Of a DNA stretch of 64,000 bases, positions 35,763-45,601 are shown in pieces. The DNA comes from Planctomycetota bacterium (GTDB lineage: Bacteria; Planctomycetota; UBA1135; GCA-002686595). The stretch covers positions 46,874 through 110,873 of the forward strand of contig JAEUHY010000063.1 of assembly GCA_016795325.1 (NCBI GenBank), given 5' to 3'. Every line of letters begins with the position of its first letter. Position 1 is the stretch's first letter. Under the pieces are notes generated by a model. It had not been told where the DNA came from and searched no databases. It worked only from the letters and a program-made list of their open reading frames with translations. Position numbers and translations under genes: made by a program.

Positions 35763-38105
35763 ATGCAAACACTCCGCACCATCGTCGCGCTCGGCGCCGC
35801 GTTCCTCGTCACGTCCGCCGCAGCGCAGGCCCAAGGCAACCTGATCGGCCTCGAACTGCGCGGCAAACGCCTCGTGAGCTTCGACGCCGGCGCGCCCGGC
35901 ACGCTCCTGTCGATCACGCCCATCGTGGGCCTCGCGCCCGGCGAAGCGCTCGTCGGCATCGACGTGCGGCCCTCGACCGGCGAGCTCGTCGGCATCAGCA
36001 CGACCAGCCGTGTCTACTTCATCGATCCGCTCACGGGCGTGGCGCTCGCCAAGGGAGCGAGTTCGTTCGCGCCGAGCTTGAATGGTCGCGGCGTAGGCCT
36101 CGACTTCAATCCGGTGCCCGACCGCTTGCGGGTCGTCACCAACTGGGACCAGAGCCTGCGTCTCAACGCGGACACCGGCGCTGTCGCCGGCGTCGATACG
36201 AGCCTCGCCTACGCGCCCGGCGACGCAGGTTTCGGCGCGAATCCGAACGTCGTGGCCTGCGCGTACACGAACGCCTTCGCCGGAGCGACGTCGACGACGC
36301 TGTACGGCATCGACAGCGAGCGCGATGTGTTGGTCCGCATCGGCGGCGTCAACGGCACGCCGAGTCCCAACGGCGGACAGCTCTCGAGCGTCGGCGCTCT
36401 CGGCGTCAATACGGGCAGCTTCGCGGGCATGGACATTTCGGCCTACGGCGGCGCGTTCGCCGTCATGAACCTCGCGGGCGAGAGCGTGAGCAAGCTCTAC
36501 ACGCTCAACCTCGCGACCGGCGCGGCGACGCTGCAGGGCGCAGTCGGTGGACAGGTGCTGCGCGACATCGCCGTGCGCGCACCGGTGCAGCCGCTGCTGT
36601 GGGGCGCAACGAGCGGCAATCGATTGGTGAGCTTCGTCGCCGGCCGGCCGGGCGCGATCCTCTCGAACGTGCCCTTCAGTGGCTTGCAGCCGAACGAAAC
36701 GATCGAGGGACTCGACGTGCGGCCGGCGACCGGCGAATTGCTCGCACTGGGCAGCAGCAGTCGCATTTACCGCGTCGAACGCGCGAGCGGCGCGCTCACG
36801 CCCATCGGCGCCGGGCCGTTCACGCCGGCGCTCACGGGCAGCGCTTACGGCTTCGACTTCAATCCGGCCGTCGACCGCATCCGCAACGTGAGCGACGCGG
36901 GCCAGAACCTGCGCCTCAACCCGAACACGGGCGCTGTGGCCGCAGTCGACACGCTGCTCGCCTACGCACCCGGCGACAGCAGCTTCGGCGCGCTGCCACG
37001 CATCGTCGCCGAGGCGTACACGAACAACTTCGCCGGCTCGACGAACACGACGCTGTACGCGATCGACGCGACGAACGACAAGCTCGTCACGCAGGGAAGC
37101 ATCGGCGGCGCACCGCAGAGCCCGAACGGCGGCCAGTTGTTCAGCATCGGCGCGCTCGGCGTCGACACGGGCGACTTCGCGGGCCTCGACATCACGCCGT
37201 TCGGCGGCGCGTTCGCCGCGCTCGCGCCGCTCGGCGACACGAAGAGCACGCTCTACACGCTCAATGTCGCGACGGGCGCGGCGACACCCGTCGGCGAGAT
37301 TCCCGTCATCGGATTGCTGCGTGCCCTCGCGGCGGAGCACCCGCCCGTCGCACGCGCCGTCGCGCTGTCGACGGACAACCAGCTGCTCGCCTTCGATCTC
37401 GGCACGCCGGGTTCGACCAGTTCGATCAGCGTCACGGGTCTGCAACCCGGTGAGACGCTGCTCGGTATCGACGCACGGCCCGCGACCGGGGCCTTGATCG
37501 GCGTGAGCAGCGCGAATCGGCTCTACTCGATCAACCGCACCAGCGGCGCAGCGGTCGCCATCGGCGGAGGGTTCACTCCCGCTCTCGTGGGCGCTGAGAT
37601 CGGCGTCGACTTCAATCCCACGGTCGACCGCGTGCGCTTGGTGACGGATGCGGGCCAGAATCTGCGCCTCAATCCGATCACCGGCGCGCTCGCCGCAGTC
37701 GATGCGAACCTCGCCTTCGCCGGCGGTGACGTGAACGCGGGAGCGCTGCCGCGCGAAGTGGCCGTGGCCTACGACCGCAACTTCGCGGGCGCGACGGTGA
37801 CGACGATGTTCGGCATCGACTCGAACCTCGACGTGCTCGTCACGCAGGGCAGCGTGAACTCTTCGCCGACGAGCCCGAACTCGGGCCAGCTCTTCACCGT
37901 GGGCGCGCTCGGCGTGAACGCTGGCGACCTCGCCGGCTTCGACATCAGCGCCCTCGGCGGCGGTTTCGTCGCGCTCACCGCGCCCGGCGCGCTGAACTCG
38001 ACGCTCTACAGCATCAACCTGACCACCGGCGCGACCTCGATGATCGGCGCGATCGGCGGCGGCGTGACCGTGCGCGACCTCGCGCTGTTGCCCGCGGGCC
38101 TCTGA
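35763..38105 (+). CDS. Secreted protein of three tandem DUF4394 domains
   Basis: Exported protein of 780 residues: signal peptide (LRTIVALGAAFLVTSAAAQA, cut near residue 24) and three copies of an about 250-residue DUF4394 module (about 25-280, 285-535, 540-780). Each copy repeats LVSF...PG...GLxPGExLVGIDVRPxTGxLxG, FxPxLxG...GxDFNPxxDRxR, GQNLRLNxxTGAVAxVD and GQLxxxGALGVxTGDFAGxDI, which are diagnostic. The family is a beta-propeller-like surface protein of unknown role. Codon use is uniformly G/C-ending. The gene is monocistronic, with a 215-base gap upstream holding a 7-T stretch near 35650 and a strong terminator downstream. Confidence 0.92.
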   Translation: MQTLRTIVALGAAFLVTSAAAQAQGNLIGLELRGKRLVSFDAGAPGTLLSITPIVGLAPGEALVGIDVRPSTGELVGISTTSRVYFIDPLTGVALAKGASSFAPSLNGRGVGLDFNPVPDRLRVVTNWDQSLRLNADTGAVAGVDTSLAYAPGDAGFGANPNVVACAYTNAFAGATSTTLYGIDSERDVLVRIGGVNGTPSPNGGQLSSVGALGVNTGSFAGMDISAYGGAFAVMNLAGESVSKLYTLNLATGAATLQGAVGGQVLRDIAVRAPVQPLLWGATSGNRLVSFVAGRPGAILSNVPFSGLQPNETIEGLDVRPATGELLALGSSSRIYRVERASGALTPIGAGPFTPALTGSAYGFDFNPAVDRIRNVSDAGQNLRLNPNTGAVAAVDTLLAYAPGDSSFGALPRIVAEAYTNNFAGSTNTTLYAIDATNDKLVTQGSIGGAPQSPNGGQLFSIGALGVDTGDFAGLDITPFGGAFAALAPLGDTKSTLYTLNVATGAATPVGEIPVIGLLRALAAEHPPVARAVALSTDNQLLAFDLGTPGSTSSISVTGLQPGETLLGIDARPATGALIGVSSANRLYSINRTSGAAVAIGGGFTPALVGAEIGVDFNPTVDRVRLVTDAGQNLRLNPITGALAAVDANLAFAGGDVNAGALPREVAVAYDRNFAGATVTTMFGIDSNLDVLVTQGSVNSSPTSPNSGQLFTVGALGVNAGDLAGFDISALGGGFVALTAPGALNSTLYSINLTTGATSMIGAIGGGVTVRDLALLPAGL

Positions 38106-38123
38106 GCGTCGTTCGCCCTCTCC

Positions 38124-38168
38124 GCCGGCCGCGTCCCGCTTCGCACGGGCCGCGGCCGGCTCGCTTTT
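38124..38168 (+). terminator. Rho-independent terminator of the DUF4394 gene
   Basis: GCCGGCCGCG (38124-38133) pairs with CGCGGCCGGC (38151-38160); inside, CCCG pairs with CGGG around a 7-base loop with one mismatch, and TCGCTTTT follows. It starts 19 bases after the TGA. Confidence 0.9.
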
Positions 38169-38357
38169 GGCGCACGCTCGCCGCAGCACCGAGCGCGGCG
38201 GCATGGCAACGCGGATCTGGGTTCAAGCGCACGCGGAGCACGAGAACTCCGATCCTTCGGCGTGCGTAACGAGCGCTCGCGCTCCAACGCCCTTCGCCGT
38301 GGCTAGTGTGTGTCCTCGCTTCGAACGCAGCGCTAGCGACGCGCGGGGGAACGTTGG

Positions 38358-41300
38358 ATGGGCACACTCTCATGGATCGTGATCGGCTTAGCTTCGAGCC
38401 AGCCGCCGCAAGGTATGGCCGACGACGTAACACTGGCGCTCCTGCGCGGTGACACGACGCGAGCCGCCGAGCGGGCCGCTCAGGCGCAATCGCCCGCCGC
38501 GCGCGCACGCCTGCTTGCGGCGCTTCTCCCCGCGCCACAGCGCGCGGCCGGGCTGCTCGCCGTTGTGCAGGCGTTTCCGGACGACGCCGAAGCCGATCGA
38601 GCGCTCGTCGCCGGCGCCGCGGCGGCGCTCGCGGGCGCGCGACGCTCGCCCTGGGACGCCACGCCGGAACTCGCTGCGTGGGACAGCTTCGCAGACGACC
38701 ACGAGTTTGACCCCGAGTCGCTCGCGCCGACGGTTGTCGGGCTGCTCGATGCGCTCGCGGCGCGCAGGGCGGCCGGCGGCGACAAGGAGTTGCTCGACGA
38801 GGCGGAGCGCCTGCTGTCGCTCGCGCGCATCACACGTTTCGGCCTGTGGCCCGTGCGTGTGCCGCTCGAGGCGCCTTGGGGGCAGCTGCGCGAACTGCGC
38901 GAGCCGCTGCTGCTCAGTTTGACGCCGTGCGCGCCCGGACCGCTGGAGTGGCGCCAAGTCGACACGCTCGGCGCGTCGACTTGGAGCGCCACGCTCACGA
39001 GCACGCTCGAGCTTCCGACGCTTCCTGCGGGCGATTGGCTCCTCGAGGCGCGTTCGACGACGTCGCCTTGGCGCGGCGTGCGGCGTGTGCTGGTCAGCGA
39101 CCTGGACGCGCTCGCGCTCACGCAAGACGGTTGGACCGCGCTCGCGGCGTTCGGACCGCGTGGCGCTGGGAACACGAAGTGGGAGTTTCAGCGCCACGGC
39201 GAGCTGATCGAGCAGGGCGAACTCAGCGCGCAGCCCAAGCTCCTGCGCTTCGATAAGGGCCGCGCCGACGAAATGCTGTTCGGCGAGCTCCGGCTGAGCA
39301 GCGAGCGCGGCACAGCGTTGCTTCGACTGCGCGGCGAGACCTCGGTCGACTTCGAAACTGCGCGCTGGTTGGCGCACGTGATGCTCGATCGAGCGCTGTA
39401 CCGCCCCGGCGAACTCGTGCAGGGCCGTGTGGTGCTGCGCAGCTGTCGATGGGACGGCGAGGGCCTCGCGAGCGTTCCGACGACTGCGCCTGCGTCGCGA
39501 ATCACGGCGACGCTGAGTGTGTCGTCGAGTTCGCTGGGCACGCTCGCGCTCCCGCTGCACACCGACGAGCACGGGTACGCGCCGTTCTCGTTCGTTGCGC
39601 CAGCCGAAGCCGGCCCCGGCGAGCGTTTCGCATTCGCCATCGAGCCGCCCGAGCTCGACGCCAAGGGCGCGCCGCTGCGGCTGAGCGAAGGTGAGCTGTG
39701 CAGCATCGCCAACTTCCGGCGCCAAGCCGTCGAACTGGCTATCGAAGCGCCCGAATTCGTGACCGCAGGTGCAGAGCACGTCGACGTCGGCTTGCAGGCG
39801 CGTTTGGCGTCCGGAGGTCCGGCGGCGAATCTCGACACAACTGCGGAGGTGTGGGCGGACTTCGCCAACACAGACCGCCGACGCTTCGCCCTGCGAACGG
39901 ACAACGAGGGACGCGCGAGCCTGCGCGTCGCGCTCGGCGACAGCGCGCCTCGCCAGCTCAGCGTCGCGTTCGACGTGATCGGGCCAGATGGAAAGAAGCT
40001 GCGCGCGCTGCATGCGCTCGAGATCGAGCAATCCGGCGATCGGAACGAACAACACGCGGCGCCAACTTGGCTGCAGCGTTCGATCCCGGAACTTGAACTC
40101 GCGCCCGCCGTCGTCGGAGCGACGTGCCGCATCACGCTGCGCGGCGCGCCGGGCACGCAGGCGCTGCTCGTCGTGGGACGCAGCGCGAACGCACGCGTGC
40201 GCACCGTGCAACTTGGGCTCGACGGCGTCGCCACGCTTGACGAAGCGGTGCAGCGCAACGATTGGCCACGCTTCGACGTCGCCGTAGCGACCCAGGCGGG
40301 AAGCACGGATGCGAGCACACCAGCGCGGCTGCGGGCCGAGCCAACGGTGCGAATCGAAACGCCGACGCAGGCGTTGCCGGGACAGGCCACGACGCTCCGC
40401 GCGTACTGCGGAACGCCGGACACGTTGGTGACGTTTGCTGTCGTCGACGAGCGGATCTACGCGTTGGCGGGAGATCGCACCACCAATCCCGACGATGCGT
40501 TCCGGCCGAGGTTACCGAGGAGCTCGTGGGTTCGCGCCGCAACACCCGCTGTGAGCACACCGACAGAGTTGCTCGACTCGCTGCTGCTCTACGGCCGCAT
40601 TCCGCAGCTCGACTGGACGCGTGATCTGTCGTTCGAGACCCGCGCAGCAGGCGGCGGCGGTCCGGCTGCCGCGTCGGCGCCGGAAGTCCGCTCGCGCTTC
40701 TTGCCGACGGCGCACTTCGCGACGGTCGTGACAGACAGCGCAGGCGTAGCGACGACGCACTTCCAACTCCCGCACGACTTGACGCGCTGGCGAGTCACGG
40801 CCGTTGTGATCGCACCCGACGGATCTGGCGCGATCGAACGCACGAGCTTCGCGTCCACGCAACCGCTCAGCGCGGAGCCCGTGATGCCGCGCGCCGTGCG
40901 CGTCGGCGACGCCTTCGAGTTGCCGGTTTCCATCGACCGCGCAGCGGATGCGCAGGGTCCTGACAGCGGCGCGCTGCGCACCTCCGTTCAGGGTTCTGCG
41001 CTCGCCGTCGAGCGCGAAAGCACCGCGCTCGACGTGCGCGCGGGTCAGTCCGTGACCGCGCACGTTCCGCTGCGTGCCAGCGCCGCAGGTGAAGCGTCGC
41101 TGCAACTTGCGCTCGAGCTCGGAGCGCACTCGGATCGCTCCGAGCGCCCGATTCACGTGGCGCCCGACCGCGTGGCGCGCTTGCTCAGCGCCGTCGCTTC
41201 CGGCACTGGTTCCGTGACGCTCGAACTGCCCTCCGGCGCGTCACCGGACGCGCCGGTCACGCTCGATGTCCTGCAAGGCGGCGCCGAAGCGTGGCGCCTG

Positions 41301-44300
41301 CTCGAAGCGGAGCTCGCGAACTATCCGTACGGCTGCGCCGAACAGACGCTCGCACGATTGCTTCCGCGCTTCGCATGGATGCGCGCTGCGCGAGCGCGCG
41401 GCGAGACTCCGCCGGAGATCGACGCCGAATTTGCCAAGCGGTTGCGCGTCGGCCTCGCACGTCTGCAGACGCTGCAGTCGGGCGGCGCGGGCCAGTTCGC
41501 CTTCTGGCCGGGAGAGCGGCCGCAGCCGGGCATCACCGGACTCGTCTTGCACGGCCTCGCCGTGCTTCGCGACGGCGGCTTCGACCTCGAGCGCTCCGGG
41601 CTCGTTCTCTCGCAGCGCATCGGCGACGTGGCGCTCCCGAGTCGCGACGGCACGCAGGATTCGGAAGCGCGCTTCGTAATGGCCGCCGAGCAACTCGCGG
41701 GCGCTTTGCGGTTGTTCCCGGACCACCCGACGGCGCGCACGCGCCTGCAGTCCGCCGTCGAGCGCGTGTCCGAGCTGCCCCCCGGGTTGTGCGCGCGCAT
41801 GGGACTCGCGTTGGTCGGCGCTGGCGACGAACGCGGCGCTCGCGCGTGTCGTTTGCGCCTTCAGGATGCTTCGCTGCCGACGCTCGCTCCAGACGGATTT
41901 CCCGGCGAAGATCCGCTCGCGATCCAAGCGCTGCGGCTCGAGCTCGACCTTGCGCTCGGCGTCTCAGCCTCCGACGCGGAGCGCGGCGCAGCGGAACTGC
42001 TGCTCGCGATGCTCTCGGGATCGGGATCGACCTACGGGCGTGCGTGCGCGCTCACGGTGCTCGCGAGCGCGTTGCCGCGCGCCGGGACCCACTCCGGTGC
42101 ACTCGTTGTCGAAGCCGGCGGCGAGCGACGCGAGTACTCGATCGGCGGCGGCCCAGGCGCCGCGCTGCGTTGCCGGGTTCCGCACGCGAGCTCCGTGACC
42201 GTGCGCGCCGCGGCGGACAGACCGTTGCTCGTGCGACTCACGACCGAACGCGGCGAACGCGCGAGCGACCACGCGGCGTGGGCCGCGCCGATCCAACTCG
42301 AGCGAGAGCTGTGCGTCGCGCGCGCCGACGCGACGGATGAAGATCGCCGCGAGGGGCTCGATCTGACGCCGCAGCATGGACCGTTGCAGGTCGGCCAGCC
42401 GCTCGTGCTGCGCCTTGTGTTGCGCACATCCGTGCCGATGAAGCACGTCGTGGTGGACTGCCCGCTGCCCGGGGGCTTCGAGTTGCCGCACGAGCCCGCC
42501 GACATCGAGCGCTTCGACGACCGTGTCGCGTTCGTGTGCAACCTCGATGCGAACGAACGAAAGGAGCTGCGCCTGGAGGTCGTGCCGACGCTCGTCGGAC
42601 GCTTCGTGTGGCCGCCGAGCGTCGCGACGCCGATGTACTGCTCGGGCAGCGACGGCGGGACGTCGGGGCGGTTCGTCGACGTGCACGCTGCGCCGAGTTC
42701 GTCGCGGCCTTCCACGGCGACCTGTGCGCCGTTCGCACCCCTCGTGCAAGCCGCGCAAGCTCCCGACGCGTTCGAGGACTGGCTCGAAGCTTTCGACGCG
42801 GCTTTCGACGCGGAGCGCGAGCCATCGCCGGAACTCTTCGAGTGGGTGTTCGAAGGGAAGAACGACGCTCCGAAGTGGTCGGAGACGGGCGCGAGCGAAG
42901 AAGCACGCGCTCGAATCGTGGAAGCACTGCTCGCACGGCTGCCGGCGACTCCGAGCGATCCGTGGCAGCGGCTCGAAACGCTCATGAACTTCCTCTGGCG
43001 CCTCGATCCGCCTGGCGCCGAGTGCGTGTGGCCCGAGCGTGCGTGGAGAGCTCCGGCGTACGCTCGCATTCAGTTGGCGGCGCTCGAACTCGTGACGCTC
43101 GCGCTGGACACGCCGCACTTCGCCGCGCCCGACGAACTGTGCGAGCGCGCGAGAGTCGTCGGATACACGCTGGAGCACTGCCCGCCGACGGCGCTGCGCG
43201 AAGCTCTCGTCGCGCGCTGGTGGCGGGAGGCTCGCAGCTGCGCATTCGCGGAGTTCCAGCTGCTCGACCTCACGCCTGTGAGGCCGACGAACCAAGCGCT
43301 GCGCGCTGCGCTGCTCGAACTGGCCACAGTCGCGACCGGCGACGAGTTCTGGCGTGCGTGGGAACTGCTGGACGACGCTCAGCGCGAGGCTTTGCCGCCC
43401 GAGCTCGTGCTGGCTGCCGAAGACCACGAAGTGCTGGGCGTTGTCGCATGGCTCGCGGGACACGCGGCGGGCCGCGCCGTGCTCGAGCGCAGGCTCGCTG
43501 CGCCGGAGTTCGTGCTCGCCCGCTTCGACGCGCTCGATCGTGAGCTGCCTGACGAGCTGTGGGCGCAGGCGCCGCTCGGTGTGTTCGCGGCGCTCGCCGC
43601 GCCGGCGGTCGAGGACGAACAGGACGTGCGCGTGGAGCGCGTCGTCGCACGCCTGGCGGCCGCGGCGCTCGCGGACGTCACACTTCAGCGCGAACTTGCG
43701 ACGAAAGCGTCGCCAGCTTGGCGGTTCGTGCTCGCGAGCGCGCTGCGGGCGCGCCGTGCGTCGGCGCCAGAGTTCGCGCCTGTCAACGCAACTTCCGCGG
43801 ATTGGCTTACCGCGCTCGCACTGGAAGCACGCGACGCTGGCTGCGCTCTCGCGCTTCTCCAAGAACACAAGGCGCGCCACGCTGGGGACGAGCTGCACGG
43901 AGAACTGGAACTTCTCGCGCGCTTCGTGACGCCCGCGATCGTGGGGCACGGTTCTCCGTGCGAGCTCTACGCGGCGCGCGAGTGGATCTGGGGCGACGAC
44001 TGGCGCATGGCGTGGGCGCGTCTGACCTCGAACGAGCGCATCGAATTGCTCACGCAGTTCAAGACTTGGTGCAGCGCCGCCTTCGTGCCGGACAACTCGG
44101 GCGAAGCCGAGGCGTTGTGGCGGCTGCTGTTGCGGGGCGGCGACTTCGACGCACTCGACGCGCTGCTCCACTCGTTCGTCGGGGTCGAGTACGTGCGGCA
44201 ACGCCTGCACGCAAACGACGGCGGCGAACACGCCGCCCGAATCCGCGCGCGTTTCGCGCGTTCGCTGGAGCTCGAGGAAGAGTCACTTCGCCCTCGGCCC

Positions 44301-44414
44301 GGCGACGAAGACGTCGCGTTGCTCGCACGCCTCGCCCACACCGGCTTCCACGGCGCGTGGAGCGCTGCGGAGCGAGCGCGGCTCGCGCGTTTGCGTCTGT
44401 ACCGCGGCCTGTGA
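38358..44414 (+). CDS. Bacterial alpha-2-macroglobulin with intact thioester motif
   Basis: Very large 2018-residue protein of the alpha-2-macroglobulin family, which traps proteases covalently. The first about 350 residues are an Ala-rich helical region; from about residue 330 the MG-type beta domains start with FETARWLAHVMLDRALYRPGELVQG. The thioester is in YPYGCAEQTL with Cys993-Ala-Glu995-Gln996, flanked by the family's Asp/Leu-rich helices (GLVLHGLAVL); a receptor-like or MG8 segment (LVLRLVLRTSVPMKHVVVDCPLPGGFE) follows. The final about 550 residues are a helical extension unlike standard members. The N-terminus (MGTLSWIVIGLASSQ) is only weakly signal-like; GGGGGAA lies before the ATG. 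No PbpC partner is adjacent. Confidence 0.88.
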   Translation: MGTLSWIVIGLASSQPPQGMADDVTLALLRGDTTRAAERAAQAQSPAARARLLAALLPAPQRAAGLLAVVQAFPDDAEADRALVAGAAAALAGARRSPWDATPELAAWDSFADDHEFDPESLAPTVVGLLDALAARRAAGGDKELLDEAERLLSLARITRFGLWPVRVPLEAPWGQLRELREPLLLSLTPCAPGPLEWRQVDTLGASTWSATLTSTLELPTLPAGDWLLEARSTTSPWRGVRRVLVSDLDALALTQDGWTALAAFGPRGAGNTKWEFQRHGELIEQGELSAQPKLLRFDKGRADEMLFGELRLSSERGTALLRLRGETSVDFETARWLAHVMLDRALYRPGELVQGRVVLRSCRWDGEGLASVPTTAPASRITATLSVSSSSLGTLALPLHTDEHGYAPFSFVAPAEAGPGERFAFAIEPPELDAKGAPLRLSEGELCSIANFRRQAVELAIEAPEFVTAGAEHVDVGLQARLASGGPAANLDTTAEVWADFANTDRRRFALRTDNEGRASLRVALGDSAPRQLSVAFDVIGPDGKKLRALHALEIEQSGDRNEQHAAPTWLQRSIPELELAPAVVGATCRITLRGAPGTQALLVVGRSANARVRTVQLGLDGVATLDEAVQRNDWPRFDVAVATQAGSTDASTPARLRAEPTVRIETPTQALPGQATTLRAYCGTPDTLVTFAVVDERIYALAGDRTTNPDDAFRPRLPRSSWVRAATPAVSTPTELLDSLLLYGRIPQLDWTRDLSFETRAAGGGGPAAASAPEVRSRFLPTAHFATVVTDSAGVATTHFQLPHDLTRWRVTAVVIAPDGSGAIERTSFASTQPLSAEPVMPRAVRVGDAFELPVSIDRAADAQGPDSGALRTSVQGSALAVERESTALDVRAGQSVTAHVPLRASAAGEASLQLALELGAHSDRSERPIHVAPDRVARLLSAVASGTGSVTLELPSGASPDAPVTLDVLQGGAEAWRLLEAELANYPYGCAEQTLARLLPRFAWMRAARARGETPPEIDAEFAKRLRVGLARLQTLQSGGAGQFAFWPGERPQPGITGLVLHGLAVLRDGGFDLERSGLVLSQRIGDVALPSRDGTQDSEARFVMAAEQLAGALRLFPDHPTARTRLQSAVERVSELPPGLCARMGLALVGAGDERGARACRLRLQDASLPTLAPDGFPGEDPLAIQALRLELDLALGVSASDAERGAAELLLAMLSGSGSTYGRACALTVLASALPRAGTHSGALVVEAGGERREYSIGGGPGAALRCRVPHASSVTVRAAADRPLLVRLTTERGERASDHAAWAAPIQLERELCVARADATDEDRREGLDLTPQHGPLQVGQPLVLRLVLRTSVPMKHVVVDCPLPGGFELPHEPADIERFDDRVAFVCNLDANERKELRLEVVPTLVGRFVWPPSVATPMYCSGSDGGTSGRFVDVHAAPSSSRPSTATCAPFAPLVQAAQAPDAFEDWLEAFDAAFDAEREPSPELFEWVFEGKNDAPKWSETGASEEARARIVEALLARLPATPSDPWQRLETLMNFLWRLDPPGAECVWPERAWRAPAYARIQLAALELVTLALDTPHFAAPDELCERARVVGYTLEHCPPTALREALVARWWREARSCAFAEFQLLDLTPVRPTNQALRAALLELATVATGDEFWRAWELLDDAQREALPPELVLAAEDHEVLGVVAWLAGHAAGRAVLERRLAAPEFVLARFDALDRELPDELWAQAPLGVFAALAAPAVEDEQDVRVERVVARLAAAALADVTLQRELATKASPAWRFVLASALRARRASAPEFAPVNATSADWLTALALEARDAGCALALLQEHKARHAGDELHGELELLARFVTPAIVGHGSPCELYAAREWIWGDDWRMAWARLTSNERIELLTQFKTWCSAAFVPDNSGEAEALWRLLLRGGDFDALDALLHSFVGVEYVRQRLHANDGGEHAARIRARFARSLELEEESLRPRPGDEDVALLARLAHTGFHGAWSAAERARLARLRLYRGL

Positions 44415-44418
44415 ACTT

Positions 44419-44444
44419 GGCGCGCGCTCGCTCAGCGCGGCGCC
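44419..44444. other. Hairpin across the convergent gene ends
   Basis: GGCGCGCGCT (44419-44428) can pair with AGCGCGGCGCC (44434-44444) with one bulge. It lies between the alpha-2-macroglobulin stop and the convergent cyanophycinase-like gene, whose stop codon (44432-44434) is in the loop. No T-run, so a weak bidirectional terminator at best. Confidence 0.4.
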
Positions 44445-45553
44445 GGCGGTGACAGCGGCCCGACTTCGAACACCACTTCACCGTCGACGCTCGAAGGCCA
44501 GGCGAGCACTTCCCAACCGTCGAGACGCAGACGCTGCGCGCTGCCGTTCGCTCCTGCAGCGCAGCGGAAGAGGCGCCAGGAGGCGAGCTGGCGATTCTGG
44601 CCGGGCTCGACAACGGGCACGTCGTGGATCGGGCCCGTGGGACGCGCAGTCAGCGGCGTCGGCGCAGCCTCGCGGCGTTCCTTGAGGGACACGCAGTCCC
44701 CCGGACCAATCGGGCGCGCGAGGACGTTCACGCGCCGCTGCCCATTGCGCTTGAGTTGCGCGATGTCGACGAGCAGCGACTCGGACGTGCCGTAACCGGT
44801 GAGGTCACCCGACTGGAGATCGACCACCACGCAGCCGTCTTCGCCGACGCCCACACCCAGCCGCGTGTTCGTCGCCTCGAGCGCAGCGACGAGCCGGCCG
44901 ATGCGGTCGCGCTCGAAGAAGTGCGAGTCGGTCATCGCCCACGGCAAGAACTTCATGCCGGCGCCGACGCGCGGCCCGAGTTCGACGGGCTCAGCGTCGG
45001 TCGTCTGCGGCGCGATGCCCAGCGCCGCAGCGCTGCCGCCGTTGAGCAGCATCAGCTCCCCCATCATCGCGTCGCCCGCGCTGCAGCCGGCGATCACGCC
45101 GCCGCGCGAGAGCAGGCGCTTCATCGCGAGCCACTCGGGCGTGTCCGAGTCGTTCGGCCGGTATCGATCCGTGATGCGCTTCTGATCACCGCCGGTGAAG
45201 AGCATCGCGGTAGCGGCGTCGATCGCTGCGACGGTTTCCTCGGTCGACGTCTCGCGTCGCACGGCTCGCACCGGCACGCCCGGCGCCCACACACGCAAGG
45301 CCTCGGTTTTGTCGGTGATTTCGTCGTCCTGCGGGCCCGTCGCGGCGCTCGCGATCACGATGTTCGCCGGCCCGCTCGCGGACGCGAGCGCGACGAACGC
45401 CCCGTAGATGTGCCCGGCGTCGTTGTCGAGTCCGCCGCCGACGATGAGCAGCGAACCCGCTGCGCCTGGGCGCGGCCCTCGCCACGTCATGGAGATGCAG
45501 GCGCAGGCGAAACAAGCGAGGAGAGCGGCGTTCAGTGCTCGGCGGAGGAACAT
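44432..45553 (-). CDS. Cyanophycinase-like serine peptidase (S51)
   Basis: S51-family serine hydrolase of 373 residues. The nucleophile Ser158 sits in GVIAGCSAGDAMM, FTGGDQKR (120-126) is the conserved substrate-side loop, and TDSHFFERDRIGR (208-220) with His211 is the family hallmark. Enzymes of this type release beta-Asp-Arg from cyanophycin or cut short dipeptides; no cyanophycin synthetase is in the window. The N-terminus is a signal or lipoprotein leader (LLACFACA), so it is probably exported, unlike cytoplasmic cyanophycinases. The C-terminal about 100 residues are an added all-beta segment. TAACTT lies 7 bases before the ATG. Confidence 0.88.
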   Translation of the reverse strand: MFLRRALNAALLACFACACISMTWRGPRPGAAGSLLIVGGGLDNDAGHIYGAFVALASASGPANIVIASAATGPQDDEITDKTEALRVWAPGVPVRAVRRETSTEETVAAIDAATAMLFTGGDQKRITDRYRPNDSDTPEWLAMKRLLSRGGVIAGCSAGDAMMGELMLLNGGSAAALGIAPQTTDAEPVELGPRVGAGMKFLPWAMTDSHFFERDRIGRLVAALEATNTRLGVGVGEDGCVVVDLQSGDLTGYGTSESLLVDIAQLKRNGQRRVNVLARPIGPGDCVSLKERREAAPTPLTARPTGPIHDVPVVEPGQNRQLASWRLFRCAAGANGSAQRLRLDGWEVLAWPSSVDGEVVFEVGPLSPPAPR

Positions 45554-45566
45554 GGCCGCGAAGTTA
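45554..45566 (-). promoter_or_regulatory. TAACTT -10-like element 7 bases before the start codon
   Basis: On the minus strand TAACTT (45566-45561) and a 7-base spacer precede the ATG at 45553, with no Shine-Dalgarno. Same arrangement as at 7002, 26421 and 33178. Confidence 0.42.
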
Positions 45567-45601
45567 GCACTCGCGAGCGCGGCAGGCAGCCGGAGGCGCG
45601 C

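Noticed and set aside
35607..38204. 865-codon minus-strand frame with internal repeats
   Set aside because: Its repeats are the mirror of the three DUF4394 copies on the plus strand.
41964..44231. 755-codon minus-strand frame under the alpha-2-macroglobulin gene
   Set aside because: Arg/Gln/His-rich shadow; the opposite strand is a recognisable family throughout.
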